DNA from: Candidatus Omnitrophota bacterium
GTDB taxonomy: Bacteria; Omnitrophota; Gorgyraeia; Gygaellales; Profunditerraquicolaceae
Assembly: GCA_023229385.1 (NCBI GenBank)
Contig: JALNZI010000034.1
Coordinates: 1 to 12,347, forward strand
Direction: 5' to 3'
Length of the DNA: 12,347 bases
Below, in pieces: positions 1 through 6,099 of this stretch. The notes below the pieces were generated by a model. That model did not search any database and had not been told where the DNA came from. It saw only the letters and a list, made by a program, of their open reading frames with translations. Made by a program: the position numbers and the translations under genes. Numbering within the stretch: position 1 is the first letter of the stretch; every line of letters begins with the position of its first letter.

Positions 1-25
1 AGTTCGATCCTCCTCAGCTCCACCA
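1..25 (+). tRNA. 3' end of a tRNA, probably tRNA-Ala (partial)
   Basis: Only the 3' end is inside the window. Visible are the last two bases of the 5' T-stem strand (1-2), a seven-base T loop TTCGATC (3-9), the 3' T-stem strand (10-14), the 3' acceptor strand CAGCTCC (15-21), discriminator A (22) and an encoded CCA (23-25). Bases 1-2 pair with 10-11 as expected. Position 70 of the acceptor strand is U and the discriminator is A, as in alanine tRNAs, whose hallmark is G3:U70. The end also closely resembles known bacterial tRNA-Ala 3' ends. The partner strand and anticodon are off-window, so the amino acid is an inference; that this is a tRNA is clear. Confidence 0.82.
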
Positions 26-34
26 ATGTTTACA

Positions 35-57
35 AAGGGCGGATAATCTCCGCCCTT
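35..57 (+). terminator. Hairpin after the tRNA, possible terminator
   Basis: A perfect 9-bp inverted repeat, AAGGGCGGA / TCCGCCCTT, with a 5-nt loop starts ten bases after the tRNA CCA end. The position fits a terminator or 3' processing barrier for the tRNA transcript. The following CGCTTTATAAG is only weakly T-rich, so strong intrinsic termination is not assured. Confidence 0.5.
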
Positions 58-71
58 CGCTTTATAAGCTA

Positions 72-100
72 TTGACGCTGGTTTGGGGCAGGAGTATAAT
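72..100 (+). promoter_or_regulatory. Sigma70-type promoter for nfo-leuS
   Basis: TTGACG (72-77) and a consensus TATAAT (95-100) are separated by exactly 17 bases. Transcription would begin near 106-108, only a few bases before the ATG at 110. The GGAG at 91-94 that resembles a ribosome binding site lies inside the promoter spacer, upstream of the expected transcript start, so it would not be in this mRNA. Confidence 0.65.
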
Positions 101-109
101 TTAAAGATT

Positions 110-958
110 ATGATACTAGGCGTGCATGTTTCCGGCTCAGGCAAGATTTATCAAGCATTGGATACTGCTAAGGCCTTAGGCTGCGACACCATGCAGATAT
201 TCAGCCGCAGCCCGCAGAACTGGCGCAACGGCGTCCACCTTAAGCCTGAAGATATCGCGGAGTTTAGGCTCAGGCGCAAAAAGACCAAAATCAATCCGGT
301 TTTTATCCATATTTCTTATCTGATAAACCTGGCTTCACCCGACCCGCGGTTGTATAACGGTTCTATCCAGGCCTATATAGAAGATATCCAGGAGGCTGAT
401 GAATTAGGCGCCGATTTTATTGTTACACATATGGGAAGCCATAAAGAGACCTCTGAGGATGCGGGAATCAAAAGGCTCATCGCTGCCCTGAATAAGATAT
501 TAGAGGAAACCAAGGGTTCGAAGGTTGGTATATTATTAGAAAATACTTCCGGGGCAGGCTCCTGGCTGGGATACAGATTTTATCATCAGCACAAGATATT
601 AAAAGGTTTAAAAGAAAAAAGCCGCGTAGGCTTATGTCTGGATACCGCGCATGCTTATTTAGCGGGTTATGATTTAGCGACTAAGCAGGGGCTAGACCAG
701 ATGCTTAATGAGATTGAGGAGATGGTGGGTTTAAAGCTAATTAAACTCATCCATCTTAATGACGCGGCCGGAGAATTAGGCTGTCACCATGACCGGCATG
801 ACCACATAGGTAAAGGGCATATTGGTCTTGCCGGGATGAAGAGGATTATTAATCGTCCTGAATTAAAAAACATTCCTATGATTTTAGAGACACCCAAAAG
901 TACTGAAGACAGTGATAAGGAAAATCTGGCATTAGTAAGAAAGTTGAGCCGTAAATAA
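110..958 (+). CDS. nfo: Endonuclease IV (deoxyribonuclease IV, AP endonuclease)
   Basis: This 282-residue protein is a TIM-barrel, three-zinc AP endonuclease that cuts DNA 5' to abasic sites in base excision repair. All nine metal ligands of the family can be placed at nearly the E. coli Nfo numbering: H67 (HISYLIN), H107 (THMGSH), E144 (LLENTSG), D178 and H181 (CLDTAHA), H215 (IHLND), D228 and H230 (DRHDH) and E260 (ILET). ATG 110 is preferred over an upstream TTG at 83, because family homology begins at MILGVHVS and the promoter start point falls just before 110. Length matches the family (about 280). leuS begins one base after the stop, so the two genes are probably co-transcribed. Identity is certain; the exact start is slightly less so. 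Confidence 0.96.
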   Translation: MILGVHVSGSGKIYQALDTAKALGCDTMQIFSRSPQNWRNGVHLKPEDIAEFRLRRKKTKINPVFIHISYLINLASPDPRLYNGSIQAYIEDIQEADELGADFIVTHMGSHKETSEDAGIKRLIAALNKILEETKGSKVGILLENTSGAGSWLGYRFYHQHKILKGLKEKSRVGLCLDTAHAYLAGYDLATKQGLDQMLNEIEEMVGLKLIKLIHLNDAAGELGCHHDRHDHIGKGHIGLAGMKRIINRPELKNIPMILETPKSTEDSDKENLALVRKLSRK

Positions 959-959
959 A

Positions 960-3356
960 ATGTTTTATGACTTTAAGAAAATAGAGGAAAAATGGCAGAA
1001 GATTTGGCTTGATAGCCATGCCTTCCGCGCACAGGCTGATCCTGCACGCAAGAAATATTATCTTCTGGAGATGTTTCCTTACCCGTCAGGTAAAATACAT
1101 ATGGGGCATGTACGTAATTATACTATCGGAGATGTTGCCAGCCGTTTTAAACTTTTAGAAGGCTATAACGTAATGCATCCGATGGGTTTTGATGCCTTTG
1201 GCCAGCCCGCGGAAAATGCCGCAATCAAAAATAAAACCAAGCCGGATGCCTGGACGCATAAATGTATCAAGGAGATGGAAGTAGAATTGAAAAAGATGGG
1301 ATTTTCCTATGATTGGGATAGGGAAATTTCTACCTGTGATAGCAGCTATTATAAGTGGAATCAATGGATATTTCTGAAGATGTTTGAGCGTGGCCTGGCG
1401 TATAAAAAAGCCTCCGCGGTTAACTGGTGCTCCAGTTGTCAGACTACCTTGGCAAATGAAGAGGTTGTTGATGGCGGTTGCTGGAGATGCCATACAAAAG
1501 TAGAGCAGAAGGATTTAGAACAGTGGTATTTAAAGATTACCGATTATAAGGAAAGATTACTGGAAGATTTGGGGCAATTAAAACTTTGGCCGGAACGGGT
1601 TTTGGCCATGCAGAATAACTGGATTGGCAAGAGCAGTGGCGTAGATATATATTTTCGTCTTAAAAACAGCGATAAAATTATACCGGTGTTTACTACCCGG
1701 GTAGATACTATTTTTGGGGCAACTTATATTGTTTTGGCTCCGGAGCATCCTTTAGTAAAAGAGTTAATTAAGGGTAAGCCGGAAGAAAAAGAAGTTTTAG
1801 GTTTTATTGAGAAGGTCTCTAAGGAAAGCAAGCTCGTGCGTACATCTTCTGATGTAAAGAAAGAAGGGGTATTCACCGGTAGCTTTGCGCTAAATCCTGT
1901 AAACAACGAAGAGGTGCCGATTTGGGTTGCGGATTATGTATTGATGGAATATGGCACAGGCGCGATTATGGCTGTGCCGACGCATGACCAGAGGGATTTT
2001 CTTTTTGCCAAGGAACATAAATTGTCAATGCGCCTGGTAATTATGCCTAAAGAAGGCGGGTTAAAATTAGAAGAATTAACCCAGGCTTATGAGGGCGAAG
2101 GGGCACAAGTAAATTCCGGTGAATTCAATGGTTTAAATAACCTGGAGGCAAAAGAAAGAATCGCTCTCTGGATGGAGAAAAAGGAGATTGGAAAAATACA
2201 AACGCATTGGCGCCTGCGTGATTGGCTGATTTCCCGGCAGCGTTATTGGGGTACACCAATCCCGATAATTTATTGCCCCAAGTGCGGCATTGTCCCGGTG
2301 CCCTACCAAAATTTACCGGTAGAATTGCCCAAGGATGCTCCTTTTACCGGCGACGGCGGCAGCCCATTGGGTAAAGTAAAAGAATTTGTTCAGGTGAGCT
2401 GTCCTAAATGTTCTGGACCGGCTAAACGGGAGACTGATACCATGGCTACATTTTTTGATTCTTCATGGTATTTTTTAAGGTTCTGTTCTCCTGAATGCGA
2501 TACTTCTGCTTTTGATGTACAGGAGGCAAGATATTGGATGCGCGTGGACCAGTATATCGGCGGAATTGAACATGCTATCCTGCATTTATTGTATTCGCGT
2601 TTTTTTACTAAATTTTTCCAGGATCTTAAGATGATTGATTTTGGCGAGCCTTTTGAGAAATTGCTCACTCAGGGAATGGTGCTGAAAGACGGCGAGGTAA
2701 TGTCAAAATCCAAGGGGAATATTGTAGATCCGGATTCAATGATTAAAGATTATGGAGCAGATGCCTTGCGCCTGTTTATTTTGTTTGCTGCCCCTCCGGA
2801 AACAGAGCTGGAGTGGGATCAACGGGGGCTGGAGGGGGCTTTTAAGTTTTTAAATCGCGTCTGGCGTATTCAGGAAAATCTTAAAAGTAAGGCCGACGAT
2901 TCTTTAGTAAGAATCATGCATAAGACGATAAAGAAGGTCAGTGAGGATTTCAATGATTTTAAATTTAATACTGCCATTGCCAGCCTTATGGAGTTGACCA
3001 ACGCGGTTTATCAGATTGGCGCTGATAAAGAAGTTTTTTCCAGGCTGGTTATTATGCTTAGCCCGATTACCCCGCATTTTAGCGAAGAGCTTTGGCAGGA
3101 ACTGGGGAATAAGGAGAGTATTTTTAAGTCCTCCTGGCCAAAATACGATCCTGAATTATTGATTGAAGAAAATGTGGAATTAGTGATTCAGATCAACGGC
3201 AAGATCCGCAGTAAAATTCAGGTTCCCCGCAGTATCTCTGAGGACAAGCTTAAAGAATTAGTGCTTAAGGATGAAAAGTTAGCCGCCTGGCTGGAAGGTA
3301 AGCCCCCGAAGAAATTCATCGTTGTTCCCCAAAGACTTGTTAATATCGTAATATAA
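960..3356 (+). CDS. leuS: Leucyl-tRNA synthetase
   Basis: This 798-residue class Ia aminoacyl-tRNA synthetase charges tRNA-Leu in the cytoplasm. The HIGH-type motif is HMGH (47-50) and the KMSKS-type motif is VMSKS (580-584). The CP1 editing domain shows TTRVDT (245-250) and the YGTGAIMAVPTHDQRD segment with D343, the family aspartate that discriminates leucine in editing. Two cysteine sets look like zinc sites: C157/C160 with C174/C177, and C439/C442 with C481/C484. The catalytic core passes straight from QGMVLKDGE to the MSKS loop, so the leucine-specific insertion seen in E. coli LeuS is missing, as in Bacillus-type enzymes; this explains the short length against about 860. The C-terminal tRNA-binding domain is present (IQINGKIRSKIQVP). 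No clear ribosome binding site precedes the ATG, so translational coupling to nfo is likely. Confidence 0.98.
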   Translation: MFYDFKKIEEKWQKIWLDSHAFRAQADPARKKYYLLEMFPYPSGKIHMGHVRNYTIGDVASRFKLLEGYNVMHPMGFDAFGQPAENAAIKNKTKPDAWTHKCIKEMEVELKKMGFSYDWDREISTCDSSYYKWNQWIFLKMFERGLAYKKASAVNWCSSCQTTLANEEVVDGGCWRCHTKVEQKDLEQWYLKITDYKERLLEDLGQLKLWPERVLAMQNNWIGKSSGVDIYFRLKNSDKIIPVFTTRVDTIFGATYIVLAPEHPLVKELIKGKPEEKEVLGFIEKVSKESKLVRTSSDVKKEGVFTGSFALNPVNNEEVPIWVADYVLMEYGTGAIMAVPTHDQRDFLFAKEHKLSMRLVIMPKEGGLKLEELTQAYEGEGAQVNSGEFNGLNNLEAKERIALWMEKKEIGKIQTHWRLRDWLISRQRYWGTPIPIIYCPKCGIVPVPYQNLPVELPKDAPFTGDGGSPLGKVKEFVQVSCPKCSGPAKRETDTMATFFDSSWYFLRFCSPECDTSAFDVQEARYWMRVDQYIGGIEHAILHLLYSRFFTKFFQDLKMIDFGEPFEKLLTQGMVLKDGEVMSKSKGNIVDPDSMIKDYGADALRLFILFAAPPETELEWDQRGLEGAFKFLNRVWRIQENLKSKADDSLVRIMHKTIKKVSEDFNDFKFNTAIASLMELTNAVYQIGADKEVFSRLVIMLSPITPHFSEELWQELGNKESIFKSSWPKYDPELLIEENVELVIQINGKIRSKIQVPRSISEDKLKELVLKDEKLAAWLEGKPPKKFIVVPQRLVNIVI

Positions 3357-3370
3357 ATTAACGCGTCTGT

Positions 3371-3517
3371 CTTGGTTTATTCTTCACAGGGACGCTTGTT
3401 ACGGCCCAGCGTGCCGTAACTGCGCTCGGGTTGGCTGGCTCGCTCTCACTAGTCCCTGCATAGCCGGTGAACCTTGCCCGCTCCTTGCCTCCACGCCCTG
3501 CTCAGAATCAAACCAAG
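3371..3517. repeat. Structured inverted-repeat element 1 (GC-rich, nested stems)
   Basis: The ends are inverted repeats: CTTGGTTTATTCT (3371-3383) pairs with AGAATCAAACCAAG (3504-3517), with one bulged base. Inside are CAGGGAC (3387-3393) with GTCCCTG (3452-3458), and a perfect 8-bp hairpin GTTACGGC / GCCGTAAC (3398-3405 with 3413-3420, 7-nt loop). The part 3459-3503 has no obvious strong stem but contains CCTTGCC twice (3472-3478, 3483-3489). The stretch is GC-richer than its surroundings (39 of 60 bases in 3421-3480). It has no plausible reading frame. It could be a MITE-like repeat or a structured RNA; neither identity nor strand can be settled from the sequence alone. Confidence 0.65.
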
Positions 3518-3524
3518 CCATCCG

Positions 3525-3720
3525 CTAAGATTTACGGCTTTTGCTTAAGGCACAATTTGAAGATTTTCGGCATTGCTGTATAAAGGATAGTGTGCAAGGA
3601 TTTACGGTGAGTGTAGGCAACACCAGATGCGTAAGGAACCTGTGCTGCCGGAACGAACCGTAAACCGTAGCACACGGCGAAAATCTTCGTGCCGAAGCAA
3701 AAGACGGAAAGCTTATGTAG
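3525..3720. repeat. Structured inverted-repeat element 2 (196-bp long imperfect hairpin)
   Basis: Almost the whole stretch folds on itself. Paired segments, from outside in, are 3538-3546 with 3695-3703 (9 bp), 3549-3553 with 3689-3693 (5 bp), 3559-3569 with 3678-3688 (11 bp), 3590-3595 with 3670-3675 (6 bp), 3601-3608 with 3657-3664 (8 bp) and 3616-3623 with 3642-3649 (7 of 8). Weaker pairing extends outward to CTAAG (3525) and CTTATGTAG (3712-3720). Two internal loops are symmetric (5/5 and 7/7), and a 20-nt bulge on the left (3570-3589) faces two bases on the right. There is no T tract on either side, so this is not a standard terminator. A palindromic MITE or a long-hairpin RNA are the main possibilities. 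Confidence 0.7.
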
Positions 3721-3728
3721 CTGCGTTA

Positions 3729-4097
3729 CTATTCCCCCAAAACATCTTTAATATCAAAAAGCAGGCGTTTGTAATCTATGGGTTTTTCAACGTATACGGT
3801 GATCCCGCTTTTGGCGGCAATATGTTTATCTACTTCTTCGTGTTTGAGGGATGTAGCGATAATCGGGATGTCTGTAAAACCCGGTAGAGACTTAATATCC
3901 TGAGCAACTTTAAAGCCGCTTTCATCGGGTAAGACCAGGTCTAAAAGCACGCAGTCAGGTTTTTCTTCCTTTAGCTTATCGATCCCGCCTTTGGCGTCGA
4001 AAGCTACCGCCACTATATAACCGGCCTTCAGCAGTTCTTCTTTACTTTTCTTGACGATATTATAGTCATCATCAATGATCAGTATCTTCTTAGGCAT
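3729..4097 (-). CDS. Single-domain response regulator (CheY-like receiver)
   Basis: This 122-residue protein consists only of a phospho-receiver domain. The acidic pair is D10/D11 in KILIIDDD, the phospho-acceptor is D53 in LLDLVLPDESG, the switch threonine is T82 in PIIATS, and the conserved lysine is K105 in YVEKP. There is no DNA-binding or enzymatic output domain, and no histidine kinase gene is nearby, so partner and output are unknown. Such proteins usually act through protein contacts (CheY-like) or in phosphorelays. ATG 4097 is chosen over GTG 4112 because the domain begins at MPKKILIID and the best promoter lies over the upstream candidate. The gene is monocistronic, convergent with leuS across the structured intergenic region, and divergent from comEA. 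Confidence 0.93.
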   Translation of the reverse strand: MPKKILIIDDDYNIVKKSKEELLKAGYIVAVAFDAKGGIDKLKEEKPDCVLLDLVLPDESGFKVAQDIKSLPGFTDIPIIATSLKHEEVDKHIAAKSGITVYVEKPIDYKRLLFDIKDVLGE

Positions 4098-4103
4098 AAA
4101 GAA

Positions 4104-4132
4104 AGTATACACTAAAAAAACACGGAATACAA
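4104..4132 (-). promoter_or_regulatory. Candidate promoter of the response regulator gene
   Basis: On the - strand TTGTAT (4132-4127) is followed after exactly 17 bases by TATACT (4109-4104). The ATG begins six bases after the -10 box, so the predicted transcript start falls on or beside the start codon. No Shine-Dalgarno sequence is present before the ATG. The -35 box matches consensus at only three of six positions. Confidence 0.45.
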
Positions 4133-4221
4133 CCGCCGAGGCGCGTGTGCCGTAAGACGGATAGTTTTGTCTTTTTAGTTAGGTTTTAAGATTCTTGGCG
4201 TCTATTGGGGTGAGGGTCGAG

Positions 4222-4551
4222 ATGCTTAATTTTACTCCGGAAGAAAAGAGGGTTATCCTGTTCTTTTTGATAATTGCCTTTTGCGGGATAACTTTAAATA
4301 ACCTGGCTAAACTAAATTACCGCGTGAAAAAATTGTTCTGCCCACCAGCCAATTTAGCCAGGATTGATTTGAACAAGGTATCTTTGGAAGAATTGATAAA
4401 GACCCGTTGCCTGCCGGTAAAAACCGCTCAGCGGATTATTGTCCACCGTCAGGAGTATGGCAATTTCAGCAGCCTGGAGGAATTAAAAGAAGTCAAGGGG
4501 ATAGGGGAACAGCGTTATGAAAGGTTGAAGGAGATTTTCTTCATAGAATGA
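4222..4551 (+). CDS. comEA: ComEA-like helix-hairpin-helix DNA-binding protein
   Basis: This 109-residue protein has one predicted membrane segment near the N-terminus (about residues 10-28, VILFFLIIAFCGITLNNL) and a C-terminal double helix-hairpin-helix domain (about 46-105). The layout matches ComEA, the membrane-anchored receptor that binds double-stranded DNA outside the inner membrane during uptake. The second hairpin carries the usual VKGIG (91-95). The first has CLPVKTA where families usually show a GIG-type turn, so it is divergent. ATG 4222 is chosen because GGTGAGGG (4208-4215) sits six bases upstream as a good ribosome binding site; an upstream TTG at 4195 lacks one. The ATGA overlap (4548-4551) with the comEC-like gene supports a competence role. 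Confidence 0.82.
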   Translation: MLNFTPEEKRVILFFLIIAFCGITLNNLAKLNYRVKKLFCPPANLARIDLNKVSLEELIKTRCLPVKTAQRIIVHRQEYGNFSSLEELKEVKGIGEQRYERLKEIFFIE

Positions 4552-5963
4552 AAAGGCTGTTTGGTTTATCAGTCGTATTCTATTGCCTGGGGATTATCCT
4601 GGTGAGTTTTATCCGGGTTAATTTCTGGTTGATTGTTGTATTCGGAGTAATTATTTCTGCTGCCGCCGGCTTAAATTTCCGGAATAACCAGGTATTTACA
4701 GTTTGGATATTTTCGTTAGCCCTGCTCCTTGGGGCGTTAAGCCTGAAGAATACATTCGCGCTTCCCGCCTGTCATATCAGCAATTTCATTCCTTATAGTA
4801 ATGATGCTGTTTATAGTTTAAGCGGGTTTATTGACAGTCAACCGGTTACCCAGAATAAACGCACTGCATTTATTTTCCGGGTTCAAGGGGCCCAGCTTGA
4901 TAATTTGAAATGGGACTGTTGCGGTAAAGTATTAGTGAAACTGGATTTTCCGCAGGATCTAAACTATGCGGATAGTTTAATGCTCCAGGGTGTTCTTCGC
5001 CGGCCTTACGGATTTTCTTCCGGCAGCCGTTCTTACCGGAAATATCTATCCCGGCAGGGAGTTTATTTATTAATGCGCATAAAAAGTAGCCTGCAGATTA
5101 TTCCGCAAGACGAAAAAAGCGGCAACAAATTAATTATTTTTGCTTTTTGGCTGCGTGACAAATTAGAGCAAGTAATCCAAAAATATCTTCCGGATTTGCC
5201 GGCAGCTATACTTTCGGCTATGGTCTTGGGACAAAAAAGTTCTGTCCCCTGGTTGGTAAATAATTATATGGTTAAATCCGGCACTGTGCATATTTTAGTA
5301 GTCAGCGGATTTAACGTAGGGGTAGTTGCTTTTATTACCAGCCTGCTATTGAAGATTATACGCATCCGGCGAAAGCAGCGGATCATTCTGACAATCATCT
5401 GCCTGCTCATTTATTGCTTAATTACAGGCGCAAGTAATCCGGTTATCCGGGCTACGGTTATGGGAGTAGTTTTTCTGTCCGGGCATCTTTTAAAAAGAGA
5501 GGCGGATATATATAATTGTTTGGCCTGCGCGGCTTTATTCATACTGATAATCAACCCCTACCAGCTTTTTGACCTTGGTTTTCAGTTGTCTTTTGCCAGT
5601 GTTTTAGCGATAGTCTCTTTTTATCCGAGAATGAAATCGTTTTTACGCTTGGATAAATATAAGCCCGGCCCATTGAGATTTATTTATGAAGGTTGTCTGG
5701 TTTCTCTGTCTGCCTGGCTTGGAACAATGGGGATCATCGCTTATAATTTCCGGATCATTTCTCCGGTAACTGTACTGGCCAATATTTTGATCGTGCCGTT
5801 GTCCACCTTGATTACTTTATGCGGTTTTAGCCTGGTTTTATGCGGTTTATTTTGCCCTTTCTTAGCCGGAGTGTTTAGTACAACTATTTCTTTTCTGGTT
5901 ACTTTACTCTTAAATATAAACTCCGCAGTGATTAAGATACCAGGTGCTTATTTTTATTTATAA
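4548..5963 (+). CDS. comEC: ComEC/Rec2-type DNA uptake channel protein, short form
   Basis: This is a 471-residue polytopic membrane protein. The N-terminal third has three hydrophobic segments (about 3-24, 26-43, 48-66) and a soluble OB-like part (about 85-185), as in the DUF4131 region of ComEC. The second half is the Competence domain: AILSAMVLGQ (220-229), SGTVHILVVSGFNVG (244-258), TGASNPVIRA (293-302) and NPYQLFDLGFQLSFAS (336-351) are family hallmarks. ComEC forms the inner-membrane channel for single-stranded DNA in transformation. Full-length relatives are about 700-800 residues and end in a metallo-beta-lactamase-like domain. Here the frame stops at PGAYFYL, where the membrane domain normally ends, and nothing downstream encodes the missing domain. 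It starts within the comEA stop (4-bp overlap). An inverted repeat spans its stop codon. Confidence 0.9.
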   Translation: MKRLFGLSVVFYCLGIILVSFIRVNFWLIVVFGVIISAAAGLNFRNNQVFTVWIFSLALLLGALSLKNTFALPACHISNFIPYSNDAVYSLSGFIDSQPVTQNKRTAFIFRVQGAQLDNLKWDCCGKVLVKLDFPQDLNYADSLMLQGVLRRPYGFSSGSRSYRKYLSRQGVYLLMRIKSSLQIIPQDEKSGNKLIIFAFWLRDKLEQVIQKYLPDLPAAILSAMVLGQKSSVPWLVNNYMVKSGTVHILVVSGFNVGVVAFITSLLLKIIRIRRKQRIILTIICLLIYCLITGASNPVIRATVMGVVFLSGHLLKREADIYNCLACAALFILIINPYQLFDLGFQLSFASVLAIVSFYPRMKSFLRLDKYKPGPLRFIYEGCLVSLSAWLGTMGIIAYNFRIISPVTVLANILIVPLSTLITLCGFSLVLCGLFCPFLAGVFSTTISFLVTLLLNINSAVIKIPGAYFYL

Positions 5964-5978
5964 GTGTACAGGTATCTT
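5934..5978. repeat. Inverted repeat spanning the comEC stop codon
   Basis: AAGATACC (5934-5941) and GGTATCTT (5971-5978) form a perfect 8-bp stem. An inner CTTAT/ATAAG stem (5947-5951 with 5960-5964), extendable by three G-U pairs, encloses an AT-rich loop. The comEC stop TAA (5961-5963) lies inside. There is no T tract after it: the next bases are GATT and seven C residues. It may stabilise or stop the transcript, or mark the point where comEC lost its C-terminal domain. Confidence 0.5.
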
Positions 5979-6062
5979 GATTCCCCCCCATCTCTTAACT
6001 ACAAATTTATTATATTCGATGGGATTTCACTAGATTAAACCTTAAAGGAGCTCAATTTACCT

Positions 6063-6091
6063 TTGACAAAGTCTGTTGGCTATGATAGTTT
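6063..6091 (+). promoter_or_regulatory. Candidate promoter before the bamD-like gene
   Basis: A consensus TTGACA (6063-6068) stands 17 bases before TAGTTT (6086-6091), which keeps only the T1, A2 and T6 positions of a -10 box. A perfect TATAAT (6091-6096) is also present, but 22 bases from TTGACA, which is too far for standard spacing. With the 17-base reading, transcription would start near 6098, beside the ATG at 6100. The rest of the 136-bp gap after comEC holds the stop-codon hairpin, a C7 run (5983-5989) and an AAAGGAG (6044-6050) too far from any in-frame start of this gene. Confidence 0.4.
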
Positions 6092-6099
6092 ATAATATT

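Noticed and set aside
1155..2668. Three - strand reading frames inside leuS.
   Set aside because: They are antisense to a fully conserved leuS, have no ribosome binding sites and encode no recognisable families.
3398..3420. The GTTACGGC/GCCGTAAC hairpin as the leuS terminator.
   Set aside because: The following bases (TGCGCTCGGG) contain no T tract, and the hairpin is part of a larger nested structure.
3525..3720. Possible 6S RNA because of length and long-hairpin shape.
   Set aside because: 6S RNA needs a large two-sided central bubble; here the main unpaired part is a one-sided 20-nt bulge, and the location is not typical. Kept as an unidentified structure.
3627..3887. A + strand reading frame of 86 codons starting at ATG 3627.
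   Set aside because: Its first half is the right arm of the long hairpin and its second half is antisense to the clear response regulator. The predicted peptide has no family features.
4149..4165. GTGCCGTAAGACGGATAG resembles the right arm of the long hairpin (3689-3711, GTGCCGAAGC...AGACGGAAAG).
   Set aside because: The match needs a five-base gap and is short. It may be chance; not enough to call a second copy of the element.
5983..5989. Run of seven C residues as a phase-variation tract.
   Set aside because: It lies outside any reading frame and is too short and too far from the candidate promoter to argue for slipped-strand control.
6044..6095. AAAGGAG followed by a ten-codon frame from TTG 6063 to TAA 6095, as a leader peptide.
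   Set aside because: The start codon is rare, the spacing is 12 bases, and the TTG is the TTGACA of the candidate promoter. There is no amino acid bias to suggest attenuation.
5964..6099. Frameshifted remnant of the ComEC metallo-beta-lactamase domain.
   Set aside because: The 136-bp gap has no HxHxDH-type motif or any extended frame that continues the protein, so the short form is not due to a simple frameshift here.
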